Origin: Streptomyces rubradiris
GTDB lineage: Bacteria; Actinomycetota; Actinomycetes; Streptomycetales; Streptomycetaceae
Direction: 5' to 3'
Assembly: GCF_016860525.1 (NCBI RefSeq)
Contig: NZ_BNEA01000015.1
Coordinates: 3,534,001-3,598,000 of the forward strand
DNA length: 64,000 nucleotides
Position 1 is the stretch's first letter; each line of letters begins with the position of its first letter. The translations under genes were made by a program, and so were the position numbers. Shown here one piece after another: positions 51,604 through 59,866 of this stretch. Below the pieces are notes generated by a model, which was not told the DNA's origin, made no database searches, and saw nothing but the letters and a program-made list of their open reading frames with translations.

Positions 51604-51619
51604 TGTGAACGCGTGCACA
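51604..51619 (-). promoter_or_regulatory. Rex operator (ROP site) upstream of rex
   Basis: TGTGAACGCGTGCACA closely matches the known ROP consensus TGTGAAC-N3-TTCACA, with a single mismatch in the right arm. It lies 78 bp upstream of the GTG. Autoregulation of rex-hemACD through such a site is established in S. coelicolor. The rest of the 280-bp gap 51527-51806 shows no gene. Confidence 0.9.
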
Positions 51620-51806
51620 AAGATGGTGTCCGATTTGCCCCGCAGAAGTGACCGGGGTCACGCCATTTTCACGCCCGGAGCGGGAACCGGCGCACACGCG
51701 CCGCCGTTCCTTCGTTACTGGGGGCAAAACCGCACACACTCCTCACGAATCCCGCCCCCGAGACCAAACCGCCGTCGATCCTAAGCGACTTTCCGCCTGG
51801 TTTGGA

Positions 51807-52088
51807 CTAGTCGGTCAGTGCCCGGCGCAGCCGCTCCTCGTTCACGCGCCAGAAGGTGTGCTGCTCGCCGTCGACCAGGACCACGGGGATCTGCTCCCAG
51901 TAGCGGTCGTGGAGCTCCCGGTCCCGCGTGATGTCCTTGGCCTCCCACGGCACCGCGAGGTCGCCGCACACCTTCTCGACCACCGCCTGCGCGTCGTCGC
52001 ACAAGTGGCAGCCGGGCTTGCGGATCAGGGTCACCAGCCGCGCTCGCGGCTCTGCCTTGCGTCGGAAGAGCGGACTCATACCGGCCAT
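51807..52088 (-). CDS. Glutaredoxin-like protein
   Basis: ATG 52088 is annotated; ATG 52079 ([10 protein letters not shown]) is an alternative three codons later. 93 residues. Thioredoxin fold with the redox motif CHLC ([17 protein letters not shown]), and [23 protein letters not shown] containing the cis-Pro after Ile. It is the DUF836/glutaredoxin 2-like type. It sits directly before rex on the same strand with its own gap and is divergent from the HAD gene. Confidence 0.92.
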   Translation of the reverse strand: MAGMSPLFRRKAEPRARLVTLIRKPGCHLCDDAQAVVEKVCGDLAVPWEAKDITRDRELHDRYWEQIPVVLVDGEQHTFWRVNEERLRRALTD

Positions 52089-52181
52089 TCTCGCGCGCCC
52101 CGGCCTCCCCTTCGCCCGGCGTTCACACCACGCCAACCTCTCGACTCCGGAACCTTCGGACACAGTGGCTATGCTCGCGTC

Positions 52182-53096
52182 ATGGCCGCTCTCGGATGGC
52201 TCACTCCCCGTAGGCGCTCCGCCACGGCGCGGAGCGTGTTGGCAGGCGAGGCTTCGGCGGAGGCCGCCCGCAAGTCCTCGCAGGAGACCGCCACGCCCGA
52301 GGAACCGGTGTTCCCGGTGATCGGCGACGACAAGGCCGCCGCCTTCTTCGACCTGGACAACACGGTCATGCAGGGCGCCGCGCTCTTCCACTTCGGCCGC
52401 GGGCTGTACAAGCGGAAGTTCTTCGAGACCCGCGACCTCGCCCGGTTCGCCTGGCAGCAGGCCTGGTTCCGGCTGGCCGGCGTCGAGGACCCCGAGCACA
52501 TGCAGGACGCCCGCGACTCGGCGCTGTCGATCGTCAAGGGCCACCGGGTCGCCGAGCTGGAGTCGATCGGCGAGGAGATCTACGACGAGTACATGGCCGA
52601 CCGGATCTGGCCCGGCACCCGCGCCCTGGCCCAGGCCCACCTGGACGCGGGCCAGAAGGTGTGGCTGGTCACCGCGGCCCCGGTGGAGATCGCCCAGGTG
52701 ATCGCGCGCCGCCTCGGCCTGACCGGCGCCCTCGGCACGGTGGCCGAGTCGGTCGACGGCGTCTACACCGGACGGCTGGTCGGCGAACCGCTGCACGGAC
52801 CCGCCAAGGCGGAGGCGGTGCGCGCGCTGGCCGCCGCCGAGGGGCTGGACCTCTCCCGCTGCGCGGCCTACAGCGACAGCCACAACGACATCCCGATGCT
52901 GTCCCTGGTCGGCCACCCCTACGCCATCAACCCGGACGCCAAGCTGCGCCGGCACGCCCGCGAGCAGGACTGGCGGCTGCGCGACTACCGCACGGGACGC
53001 AAGGCGGCGAAGGTCGGCATCCCGGCCGCCGCGGGCGTCGGCGCGGTCGCCGGCGGCACCGCGGCCGCGATCGCCCTGAGCCGACGGCGCCGGTAG
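52182..53096 (+). CDS. HAD-IB family hydrolase (phosphatase)
   Basis: ATG 52182; 304 residues. HAD motif [15 protein letters not shown] at about residue 56, motif [17 protein letters not shown], and motif [22 protein letters not shown] with the metal aspartates. It belongs to the subfamily with a C-terminal hydrophobic stretch ([23 protein letters not shown]), which could anchor it in the membrane. Substrate likely a phosphate monoester such as a phosphoserine- or phospholipid-type compound, not determinable. It is the gene before bldN, as in the conserved Streptomyces order. Confidence 0.92.
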   Translation: MAALGWLTPRRRSATARSVLAGEASAEAARKSSQETATPEEPVFPVIGDDKAAAFFDLDNTVMQGAALFHFGRGLYKRKFFETRDLARFAWQQAWFRLAGVEDPEHMQDARDSALSIVKGHRVAELESIGEEIYDEYMADRIWPGTRALAQAHLDAGQKVWLVTAAPVEIAQVIARRLGLTGALGTVAESVDGVYTGRLVGEPLHGPAKAEAVRALAAAEGLDLSRCAAYSDSHNDIPMLSLVGHPYAINPDAKLRRHAREQDWRLRDYRTGRKAAKVGIPAAAGVGAVAGGTAAAIALSRRRR

Positions 53097-53426
53097 CCGA
53101 GGACCGGCCGCGAAACCCCCGTCCGGGCTCCCGGAAACCCCCGTCCGCACTCCCGTCCGCGCGCACGATTGTGCCGCGGCCATTTCAACACGTCGCGTAC
53201 TTCACCGAAACACGCCTCTTTTCGTTCAACAACCGATCAGATTCTTGAACTTGATCGGGCATCAAACGGCAACAGAAGCGACGCAAACGACGATTTGAGC
53301 AACTCGGTGTAGCAGCGCCTGTACGAAGCGTTATTCTCCTCAGACGCAAACCGGAACCCCTCCGTCGCTACGACGGGTGAACGGTCCCGCACTGCACGTG
53401 ATGGAAGCTCTGCCTCTGGGAGTCCC
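53097..53426 (+). promoter_or_regulatory. 330-bp, AT-richer control region upstream of bldN
   Basis: This stretch is clearly lower in GC than its neighbours (around 53180-53350) and has no gene. In Streptomyces the bldN promoter is a developmental control point; the AT-rich segment is the probable promoter and regulator-binding region. No exact site can be assigned by eye. Confidence 0.55.
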
Positions 53427-54206
53427 GTGTACCCACACGTCGGGGTTGACGCCTCGGGCCTGGCTACGCTGCGCGCAACGGTCGCGACGGTCAAGGAAAC
53501 ACTGCGCGGCTTCGTCCCCACCGCGTACGCCGTCCCCGCCTTCGCAGCCGCCGCGCCCGCGGGCCCGTGCTACGCACTGGCCGACGGCAGCGCCGCCGTC
53601 GGCAGACGGGGGCGTGCCACCGGCGCGGCCACCGCCCGCCGGCCGGCCGCCGACAGCGACAGCGCCCGCATGATGGACCTCGTCGAACGCGCCCAGTCCG
53701 GCGAGGCCGAGGCCTTCGGGCGCCTCTACGACCAGTACAGCGACACCGTCTACCGGTACATCTACTACCGCGTCGGCGGCCGGGCCACCGCCGAGGACCT
53801 CACCAGCGAGACCTTCCTGCGGGCGCTGCGCCGGATCGGCACCTTCACCTGGCAGGGCCGCGACTTCGGCGCCTGGCTGGTCACCATCGCCCGGAACCTG
53901 GTCGCCGACCACTTCAAGTCCAGCCGCTTCCGCCTGGAGGTCACCACCGGCGAGATGCTCGACGCCAACGAGGTCGAGCGCTCCCCGGAGGACTCCGTCC
54001 TGGAGTCCCTGTCCAACGCCGCCCTGCTCGACGCCGTACGACGGCTCAACCCCCAGCAGCAGGAGTGTGTGACGCTCCGCTTCCTCCAGGGCCTCTCGGT
54101 CGCCGAGACCGCCCGCGTCATGGGCAAGAACGAGGGCGCCATCAAGACCCTCCAGTACCGCGCCGTGCGCACCCTCGCCCGGCTGCTGCCCGACGACGCC
54201 CGCTGA
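53427..54206 (+). CDS. bldN: Developmental ECF sigma factor BldN
   Basis: GTG 53427 after GGGAG; 259 residues. About 80 N-terminal residues (MYPHVGVDASGLATLRATVA...) form a pro-sequence, known to be removed from BldN. Sigma region 2 begins near residue 83 (DLVERAQSGEAEAFGRLYDQYSDTVYRYIYYRVGG, EDLTSETFLRALRRIGTF) and region 4 near 195 (NPQQQECVTLRFLQGLSVAETARVMGKNEGAIKTLQYRAVRTL). BldN directs transcription of aerial-growth genes including bldM and the chaplins/rodlins. Its antagonist RsbN is encoded next. No TTA codon. Confidence 0.96.
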   Translation: MYPHVGVDASGLATLRATVATVKETLRGFVPTAYAVPAFAAAAPAGPCYALADGSAAVGRRGRATGAATARRPAADSDSARMMDLVERAQSGEAEAFGRLYDQYSDTVYRYIYYRVGGRATAEDLTSETFLRALRRIGTFTWQGRDFGAWLVTIARNLVADHFKSSRFRLEVTTGEMLDANEVERSPEDSVLESLSNAALLDAVRRLNPQQQECVTLRFLQGLSVAETARVMGKNEGAIKTLQYRAVRTLARLLPDDAR

Positions 54207-54312
54207 GCGGGAGGGCAGCGGGCGACAGCGGGCTACGGTGGGCGACGGTGGGTGGTGCTCAACTCACGTTCTGTCAAGGCGTGTTGCCTTTCCGAACCGG
54301 CCGCCCGCCGTC

Positions 54313-54341
54313 CGTAACCCAAGTGCCGCGCCAGTCGTTGT
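54313..54341 (+). promoter_or_regulatory. Probable BldN-dependent promoter of rsbN
   Basis: CGTAAC (54313-54318) and CGTTGT (54336-54341), separated by 17 bp, resemble the -35/-10 elements of BldN-controlled promoters. It lies 130 bp upstream of the rsbN start in the 265-bp bldN-rsbN gap. Transcription of rsbN by BldN is known in S. venezuelae; the exact match here is my reading. Confidence 0.6.
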
Positions 54342-54471
54342 GCGGGATACAGGCTCCCTGTGGTCACGTCCCGGCCCTCCCTGATCACCCGATCCGGGGA
54401 CCCGGCCGTGGGCGTGCAACCCTCAGGACCCCCTGGGGAGTCGACCGTCATGACGAGAGGAGGTGCCGCCA

Positions 54472-55710
54472 GTGATCGCGAACGTATCGGCGCACCGGCG
54501 GGCGAACGCCTTCGCCCAGGCCCTGGAGGAGCAGTCCGACCGGGACACGGCGGCCGAGCAGTCCGAAGACCCGGCGGGTTCCCCGCCGACCGCCGAGGAA
54601 CCGACCGGACAGGGCGAGCTGCTGGCCCTGGCGGCGGGACTCGGCGCGCTGCCCAGGCCGCAGCTCGACCCGGAGGTCAAGGCCGTCCAGCGGGCCCAGC
54701 TGGTGGCCGCGATGGAGGCCATGCTCCAGGAGGGGACCGGGGCGGCGGACACGTCGGTACCGGAACAGCGTTCCCACCGGGCGAGGGGCGAGCACCGGGC
54801 GGGCCCGCTCGGCAAGTTCCGCCCGCGCACCAGGCTGACCAAGGGGCTCGCGGCCGGCGGGCTCAGCGTCGGCGTGGCCGCCGGGGCCTTCGGCGGGGTC
54901 GCCGCCGCCAGCTCCGACGCCCTGCCCGGCGACTCGCTGTACGGCCTGAAGCGCGGCATCGAGGACTTCAAGCTCAACTACCTGACCGACGGCGACGACC
55001 AGCGCGGCCAGAGCTACCTCGACCAGGCCGCCACCCGGCTCGGCGAGGTCCGCCGGCTGTTGGAGCGCGGCCGGGGCGGTCACCTGGACCACGAGTCCAT
55101 CGGCGAGATCCGCCGCACCCTGTCCGGGATGCGGCACGACGTCACCGAGGGCCACCGGCTGCTGCACGCGGCCTATCAGGCCGACCCGGACTCCCTGGGC
55201 CCCATCCAGGCGCTGGACGCCTTCTCCCGGTCCCACCGCCAGGCGTGGAGCACGCTCAGCGACAAGCTCCCCGTCCAGCTCGGTGACGTCAAGCAGGAGG
55301 TGTCCTCGGTCTTCGACGCCATAGACGAAGAGGTCGCTCCGCTGCAGTCGCTGCTCCCGCAGCAGCCGGCCCGGCCCGGCGAGGGCGGGCACCAGGGCGG
55401 CTCCGGACCGGCGTCCCCGGGCTCCTCCGGCACCGACCGGTCGGCCCCGCCCGGCTCCACCGGCCACGACGCCCCGTCCCCCGGCCGGCACACCGGCACC
55501 GACGCGCCGAGCGACCCGGCCACCGGCAGCGGCGGCGAGGGCCTCCTCGGCGGCGACACCGGCGGCCTGCTCGACCCGCCGAAGAGCGGCACCACCGGCA
55601 GCTCCCCGTCCGCCGGCAAGTCGCCGTCGGCCCCGCCGGACGTCACCATCCCGCCGCTCATCCCGGACCTGCTCCCCGACCTCGGCATCGACGGCCAGGA
55701 CGCGGACTAG
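54472..55710 (+). CDS. rsbN: Anti-sigma factor RsbN
   Basis: GTG 54472 after AGGAGG; 412 residues. The N-terminal ~120 residues are cytoplasmic and variable, with a DUF5667-like segment (QLDPEVKAVQRAQLVAAMEAML). A single membrane helix at about 124-146 (GLAAGGLSVGVAAGAFGGVAAASS) precedes an external helical domain (LPGDSLYGLKRGIEDFKLNYLTDGDDQRGQSYLDQAATRLGEV). A long Gly/Ser/Pro tail follows. RsbN holds BldN at the membrane. The position right after bldN and the BldN-type promoter support the assignment. Confidence 0.93.
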   Translation: MIANVSAHRRANAFAQALEEQSDRDTAAEQSEDPAGSPPTAEEPTGQGELLALAAGLGALPRPQLDPEVKAVQRAQLVAAMEAMLQEGTGAADTSVPEQRSHRARGEHRAGPLGKFRPRTRLTKGLAAGGLSVGVAAGAFGGVAAASSDALPGDSLYGLKRGIEDFKLNYLTDGDDQRGQSYLDQAATRLGEVRRLLERGRGGHLDHESIGEIRRTLSGMRHDVTEGHRLLHAAYQADPDSLGPIQALDAFSRSHRQAWSTLSDKLPVQLGDVKQEVSSVFDAIDEEVAPLQSLLPQQPARPGEGGHQGGSGPASPGSSGTDRSAPPGSTGHDAPSPGRHTGTDAPSDPATGSGGEGLLGGDTGGLLDPPKSGTTGSSPSAGKSPSAPPDVTIPPLIPDLLPDLGIDGQDAD

Positions 55711-55722
55711 CCCGGTACGGCC

Positions 55723-55768
55723 ACGGCCGCGGGGCGCCCCTTTCCGAGCAGGGGCGCCCCGCGGCCGT
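55723..55768. terminator. Bidirectional terminator after rsbN
   Basis: ACGGCCGCGGGGCGCCCCT (55723-55741) pairs perfectly over 19 bp with AGGGGCGCCCCGCGGCCGT (55750-55768), loop 8 bases. It lies between the convergent rsbN and acyltransferase genes. Confidence 0.85.
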
Positions 55769-55800
55769 ACGCCCTTTCGCGGAACGCGCGGAAGAAAGGC

Positions 55801-56856
55801 TCAGAAGAACACCGACCGCCGCTGCACCAACAGCTTGTACAGCGTGTGCTGGATCTGCTCGCGGACCTGATCGGTCAGGTTGAACATCAGCATCGGGTCC
55901 TCGGCGGCCTCCGGCGGATAACCGTCCGTCGGGATCGGCTCGCCGAACTGGATCGTCCACTTCGTCGGCAGCGGGATCGCCCCCAGCGGGCCCAGCCAGG
56001 GAAACGTCGGCGTCAGCGGGAAGTACGGGATGCCCAGCACCCGGGCCAGCGTCTTGGCGTTGCCGATCATCGGGTAGATCTCCTCCGCCCCGACGATCGA
56101 GCACGGCACGATCGGCACGCCCTGGCGCAGCGCCGTGGAGACGAAGCCGCCCCGGCCGAACCGCTGGAGCTTGTAGCGCTCGCCGAAGGGTTTCCCGATG
56201 CCCTTGAAGCCCTCCGGCATCACCCCGACCAGCTCGCCCTGGCCCAGCAGGCGTTCCGCGTCCTCCGCGCAGGCGAGGGTGTGGCCCAGCTTGCGGGCCA
56301 ACTCGTTGACCACCGGCAGCACGAAGACCAGGTCGGCCGCCAGCAGCCGCAGGTGCCGGCCGGCCGGATGGTGGTCGTGCACCGCCACCTGCATCATCAG
56401 GCCGTCCAGCGGCAGCGTCCCGGAGTGGTTGGCGACGATCAGCGCCCCGCCCTCGGCCGGGATGTTCTCGATGCCCTTCACCTCGACCCGGAAGTACTTC
56501 TCGTACACCGGCCGCAGCAGCGACATCAGGAGCTGGTCGGTCAGCTCCTCGTCGTAACCGAAATCGTCGACCTCGTAGTCCCCGGTGAGCCGGCGCCGCA
56601 GGAAGGCCAGCCCGGCCGCCACCCGCCGCTCCAGACCGCCGCCCCGGCCGTCGCCCTGCCCGTCGCTCCCCGGCGGCTCCACCTGCTCGTCCTCCCCTGC
56701 CCGCTCGCGGCCCGGCAGCGGCTGGACCGCGCCCATCTCGCCCGGCTCCCCGAGCGCGCCGCGCCGGCCGCCCCCGCCGCGGCGGCGTGCCTGGCGCTGT
56801 GCGGCGCTCCCCCGGGACCGGTCGTCGTCGAACGGAATGACCTTGGCGTCCGCCAT
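55801..56856 (-). CDS. Lysophospholipid/glycerol-3-phosphate acyltransferase family protein
   Basis: ATG 56856; 351 residues. The first ~75 residues are low-complexity and charged. The PlsC fold has the catalytic HxxxxD as NHSGTLPLDG near residue 145, EGFKGIGKPF as the EGT-like block, and IVPCSIVGAEEIYP. It should transfer an acyl chain in membrane-lipid synthesis or remodelling. It is followed upstream by the epimerase gene 12 bp away on the same strand, a conserved pair. Why the pair is linked is not known. Confidence 0.9.
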   Translation of the reverse strand: MADAKVIPFDDDRSRGSAAQRQARRRGGGGRRGALGEPGEMGAVQPLPGRERAGEDEQVEPPGSDGQGDGRGGGLERRVAAGLAFLRRRLTGDYEVDDFGYDEELTDQLLMSLLRPVYEKYFRVEVKGIENIPAEGGALIVANHSGTLPLDGLMMQVAVHDHHPAGRHLRLLAADLVFVLPVVNELARKLGHTLACAEDAERLLGQGELVGVMPEGFKGIGKPFGERYKLQRFGRGGFVSTALRQGVPIVPCSIVGAEEIYPMIGNAKTLARVLGIPYFPLTPTFPWLGPLGAIPLPTKWTIQFGEPIPTDGYPPEAAEDPMLMFNLTDQVREQIQHTLYKLLVQRRSVFF

Positions 56857-56868
56857 CGTTGCCGCTCC

Positions 56869-57930
56869 TCAGTTGGCGCTGTGCGTCTGGGGGTGGCCGA
56901 CCGCCCTCGCGGACAGCTCGGCGACCCGGTCGACGGCCCCGGCGAGGGTCTGAGGCGGCAGCAGCCCCGGGCCCAGCGCGTGCGCGAAGTCCGCGAACGT
57001 CTCGGCCGTCGTGTAGCGGGGGGTGAAGCCCAGCGTCTCGCGCATCTGGCCGGTGTCCACCACCCGCCCGTGGGTGAGCAGCCGGATCTGCTCCGGTGAG
57101 AAGTCCGTCATACCGAGCGTACGCACCAGGGACCCGGCCCAGGTGACCGCGGGCAGCAGCAGCGGCACGGTGGGCCGGCCCAGCCGCCGGGAGCACTGCG
57201 ACAGCAGCAGCACGCCGTCCCCGGCGATGTTGAAGGTGCCGCTGTTGAGGGTGGACCGGCGCGGCTCGTGCGAGGCGATTCGCAGCACCTCGATGACGTC
57301 GTCCTCGTGCACGAACTGCAGCCGCGGATCGTAGCCGAACACGGTCGGCAGGACGGGCAGCGAGAAGTAGGAGGCGAGCGGGGTCTCCACGGTGGGGCCG
57401 AGGATGTTGGCGAACCGCAGCACGCACACGGCGACGTCCGGCCGCCGCCGCGCGAACCCGCGCACATACCCCTCGACCTCGACGGCGTCCTTGGCGAAGC
57501 CGCCGCTGGGCAGCGACTTGGGCGGGGTCGTCTCGGTGAACACGGCCGGATCGCGCGGCGCCGAGCCGTAGACGTTCGTGCTGGACTTCACCACCAGCCG
57601 GCGCACGGCCGGCGACTTCTGGCAGGCGCCGAGCAGCTGCATGGTGCCGATGACATTGGTCTCCTTGACCGTGGCCCGGCTGCCGCCGCCCAGCGCGGTG
57701 CCGGTCACGTCCAGGTGGACGACCGTGTCGGCGCCGGACTCGGCGAGCACGCGGGCGATCGACGGCTGCCGGATGTCGGTCTGGACGAAGTCGGCGCCGC
57801 CCAGATGGTGCTCGGGCGGCACGGCGTCCACGGCGATCACCCGGTCCACCTCCGGGTCCCGCTGGATCCGCCGCACGAACCGGCCGCCGAGCTGCCGGGC
57901 CACCCCGGTGACGAGCACGACCCTTCCCAC
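56869..57930 (-). CDS. NAD-dependent epimerase/dehydratase (SDR, extended)
   Basis: GTG 57930 (VGRVVLVTGVARQLGG) after GGGAGG; longer frames upstream are out. 353 residues. Extended SDR: TGVARQLGG cofactor loop, IRQPSIARVL strand/helix, NVYGSAPRDP with Ser/Thr nearby, and a Y-x3-K position weakly conserved (EVEGYVRGF), so catalysis is uncertain. C-terminal sugar-binding half: FNIAGDGVLLLSQCSRRLGRP. It shares an operon with the acyltransferase (12-bp gap). The substrate is unknown. Confidence 0.88.
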   Translation of the reverse strand: MGRVVLVTGVARQLGGRFVRRIQRDPEVDRVIAVDAVPPEHHLGGADFVQTDIRQPSIARVLAESGADTVVHLDVTGTALGGGSRATVKETNVIGTMQLLGACQKSPAVRRLVVKSSTNVYGSAPRDPAVFTETTPPKSLPSGGFAKDAVEVEGYVRGFARRRPDVAVCVLRFANILGPTVETPLASYFSLPVLPTVFGYDPRLQFVHEDDVIEVLRIASHEPRRSTLNSGTFNIAGDGVLLLSQCSRRLGRPTVPLLLPAVTWAGSLVRTLGMTDFSPEQIRLLTHGRVVDTGQMRETLGFTPRYTTAETFADFAHALGPGLLPPQTLAGAVDRVAELSARAVGHPQTHSAN

Positions 57931-58073
57931 GATCGGCGCCTCCCTCCCGCGTATCCGGTATCCCGCGTTCCCCGTGTGCGGCCAACCTAGCCGGTCGGCT
58001 GTGCGGTGGGAGGACCCGAGGGGCGCGGGGGGACGGAATTTCCCCCGTCGGCACATGCCCGGAACATGCCTGC

Positions 58074-58101
58074 GGCCCCCCACCACTGCTGGTGGGGGGC
58101 C
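58074..58101 (-). terminator. Terminator hairpin downstream of bTHX
   Basis: GGCCCCCCACCA (58074-58085) and TGGTGGGGGGCC (58090-58101), perfect 12-bp arms with a 4-base loop, 57 bp after the bTHX stop. Confidence 0.75.
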
Positions 58102-58158
58102 ACAGGTGTCACGCTCTCGCGGCGTCGCTCACGGACACCCGCTTGCGCGGGGGACCGC

Positions 58159-58257
58159 TTACTTCTTGTTGCGACGCTGAACGCGCGTGCGCTTGAGCAG
58201 CTTGCGGTGCTTCTTCTTGGCCATCCGCTTGCGCCGCTTCTTGATAACAGAGCCCAC
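58159..58257 (-). CDS. 30S ribosomal protein bTHX (AURKAIP1/COX24 domain), 32 residues
   Basis: GTG 58257 to TAA 58159. Product [20 protein letters not shown] followed by [12 protein letters not shown]: extremely basic (more than half Lys/Arg), matching the COX24/AURKAIP1 signature [18 protein letters not shown]. These tiny proteins attach to the actinobacterial 30S subunit. It is preceded by AGGGTAGTC and shows T/A-rich codon use only at its end. It is too short for usual gene callers. Confidence 0.9.
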   Translation of the reverse strand: MGSVIKKRRKRMAKKKHRKLLKRTRVQRRNKK

Positions 58258-58393
58258 GACTACCCTCGCTCACTTCTCATCACTCGGTTGTTTGGGCGCC
58301 ATGGGCCCACACGACCTACGAGGGGCTAGCCTACCCAACCGAACGCCGAGGTCGTAATCGAGGGGGTTTCCCCTGGTCACCCGGGGGTCGCCG

Positions 58394-58606
58394 TCAGGCC
58401 GTCTCCACCCCCACATAGCTGTCGCGGAGGTACTCGTGTACCGCTTGCTCGGGGACGCGGAAGGACCGCCCCACCCGGATCGCGGGCAGATGACCGCTGT
58501 GCACCAGGCGGTACACGGTCATCTTGGACACTCGCATCACCGAGGCGACTTCCGCCACGGTAAGGAACTGAACCTCGTTCAGAGGCCTCTCGCCAGCTGC
58601 AGCCAT
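58394..58606 (-). CDS. BldC-like/excisionase-type helix-turn-helix DNA-binding protein
   Basis: ATG 58606; 70 residues. MerR-like HTH: FLTVAEVASVMRVSKMTVYRLVHSGHLPAIRVGRSFRVPEQAVHEYLRDSYVG. The first helix pair and wing match the HTH_17 family that includes BldC. Unlike MerR it lacks a coiled-coil. Its position in the conserved segment after bTHX suggests a house-keeping or developmental regulator rather than a phage excisionase. Its targets are unknown. Confidence 0.9.
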   Translation of the reverse strand: MAAAGERPLNEVQFLTVAEVASVMRVSKMTVYRLVHSGHLPAIRVGRSFRVPEQAVHEYLRDSYVGVETA

Positions 58607-58735
58607 GACACACCTGAACCTTCCGCACTCGACGGCCACCGGCTTCCCCTTCCGGTGACTCTTCGTCGTTGCGTGCTCACTCCCCAGACTAGGGGCGGGT
58701 GATGCGAGTGGGGAAGAGGTGCACCCATCGGCGGC

Positions 58736-59551
58736 CTACTGTGACAGACAGGCCCGATTGAGCACGTAGCGGGTCAGCGGCCGGTAGTGACCAGACCGGA
58801 CTGCGTCATCAACCGGAACGACGACGGCCACCCGTCCCTCGGCCTCGCCGACGAACGGCGCCGGGTCGTCGGTGTCGGCCAGCCCGATGGCCTCGAACCC
58901 CAGCTGACCTGCGCCGCAGACCCATCCGTGATCGCCGACCACCAGCTCGGGCAGCGGCCCGCCGGCCTGTGCCGCGGCCTCCAGCGCGACCCGAACCGGC
59001 AGCGGTGAGTGGCTGTGGGCACCCGGCTCACAACCGGGGCGCCCGCTCGCCGGTTCCCGCATCAGGGCAACCCCTCGTACGTAGTCGAGGCGATGCGGAC
59101 GTAGGCCGAACCGGGTCAATATGTCGACACAACGACCCTGCGCAGGGGTGAGGATCTCACATCCCGCCGTTGACAGCGCGTCCGCCAGAGCGGCGTAGAA
59201 ACCGAGCAGTCGCCGGGGGTGCCCGGTGCCCAGCAGCACGGGCGCGCCGCGCCGGGCCGCCGCCCGGATCCGCCCGGCGAAGGCGTCCAGCGCGGCGAGC
59301 GTCCGCTCCGGATCGATCACGTCCGGCCCGCTCGTGTGGCGCGGGTCGGCCGAGACCCCGCACCTGCGCGCCATCAGGGCGAGCAGGTCGGGGAACTCCC
59401 AGGCGCCCTCGGGATCGATCCCGATCAGCACGCGCGGGTCCCGGGCCGCGAACAGCCGGTAACTGCGCAGGCTTTCCTCCCGTGAGGTCGCCACCGCCCC
59501 GGCCAGCCCGGCGGCCACCAGGTGGGCGCGGAGCCGGGCGGGGGACGACAC
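58736..59551 (-). CDS. Predicted phosphatase, actinobacterial conserved protein
   Basis: GTG 59551 (VSSPARLRAHLVAAG); 271 residues. Conserved features: DPRVLIGIDPEGAWEF, GTGHPRRLLGFY, then LTPAQGRCVDILTRFGLRPHRLDYVRGVALM, and near the end VVGDHGWVCGAGQLGFEAIGLADTDDPAPFVGEAEGRVAVVVPVDD. The paired Asp/His motifs resemble a metal-dependent phosphatase; the assignment is from recall of the family name, so the function is tentative. It is single-copy in conserved core, followed by the AcuC gene on the same strand 315 bp upstream. Confidence 0.75.
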   Translation of the reverse strand: MSSPARLRAHLVAAGLAGAVATSREESLRSYRLFAARDPRVLIGIDPEGAWEFPDLLALMARRCGVSADPRHTSGPDVIDPERTLAALDAFAGRIRAAARRGAPVLLGTGHPRRLLGFYAALADALSTAGCEILTPAQGRCVDILTRFGLRPHRLDYVRGVALMREPASGRPGCEPGAHSHSPLPVRVALEAAAQAGGPLPELVVGDHGWVCGAGQLGFEAIGLADTDDPAPFVGEAEGRVAVVVPVDDAVRSGHYRPLTRYVLNRACLSQ

Positions 59552-59866
59552 GGATGCGATGGTGGCCCATCGGAGCCCGGGACGGGGCGGAAACAGCGGG
59601 ATTCGCGCGGATGGCCTAACGACTGTCCGCGTGCGGGGACGGCTTCACCGCCGCCTGTGCGCGCCGACTGCCGCTGGCCCAACGCTGCCCGCGTACGGGG
59701 ACGGCTCACGGCCCCCTGAGCGCGCCGACTGCCGCACGGTTGCCTGCGTGGCTGCGGGCAGTCACACCGCGGGGGCTCTGCCGCCGGGCGCCGGGCAACG
59801 GACGGCGGCCGACCGGGCCGGGTGGCGGGCGTCACCGGCGGCCGACCTGGCCAGGGGCGGGCAGCC
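59552..59866. other. 315-bp interval containing a direct repeat
   Basis: No gene. A ~46-bp unit containing GCGGGGACGGCT...GCGCGCCGACTGCCG occurs at 59627-59673 and again at 59689-59734 with small changes. The rest shows no other feature. Confidence 0.55.

Noticed and set aside
58394..58606. Phage excisionase as sign of an integrated element
   Set aside because: No integrase, no attachment site, and the gene lies in conserved core order next to bTHX.
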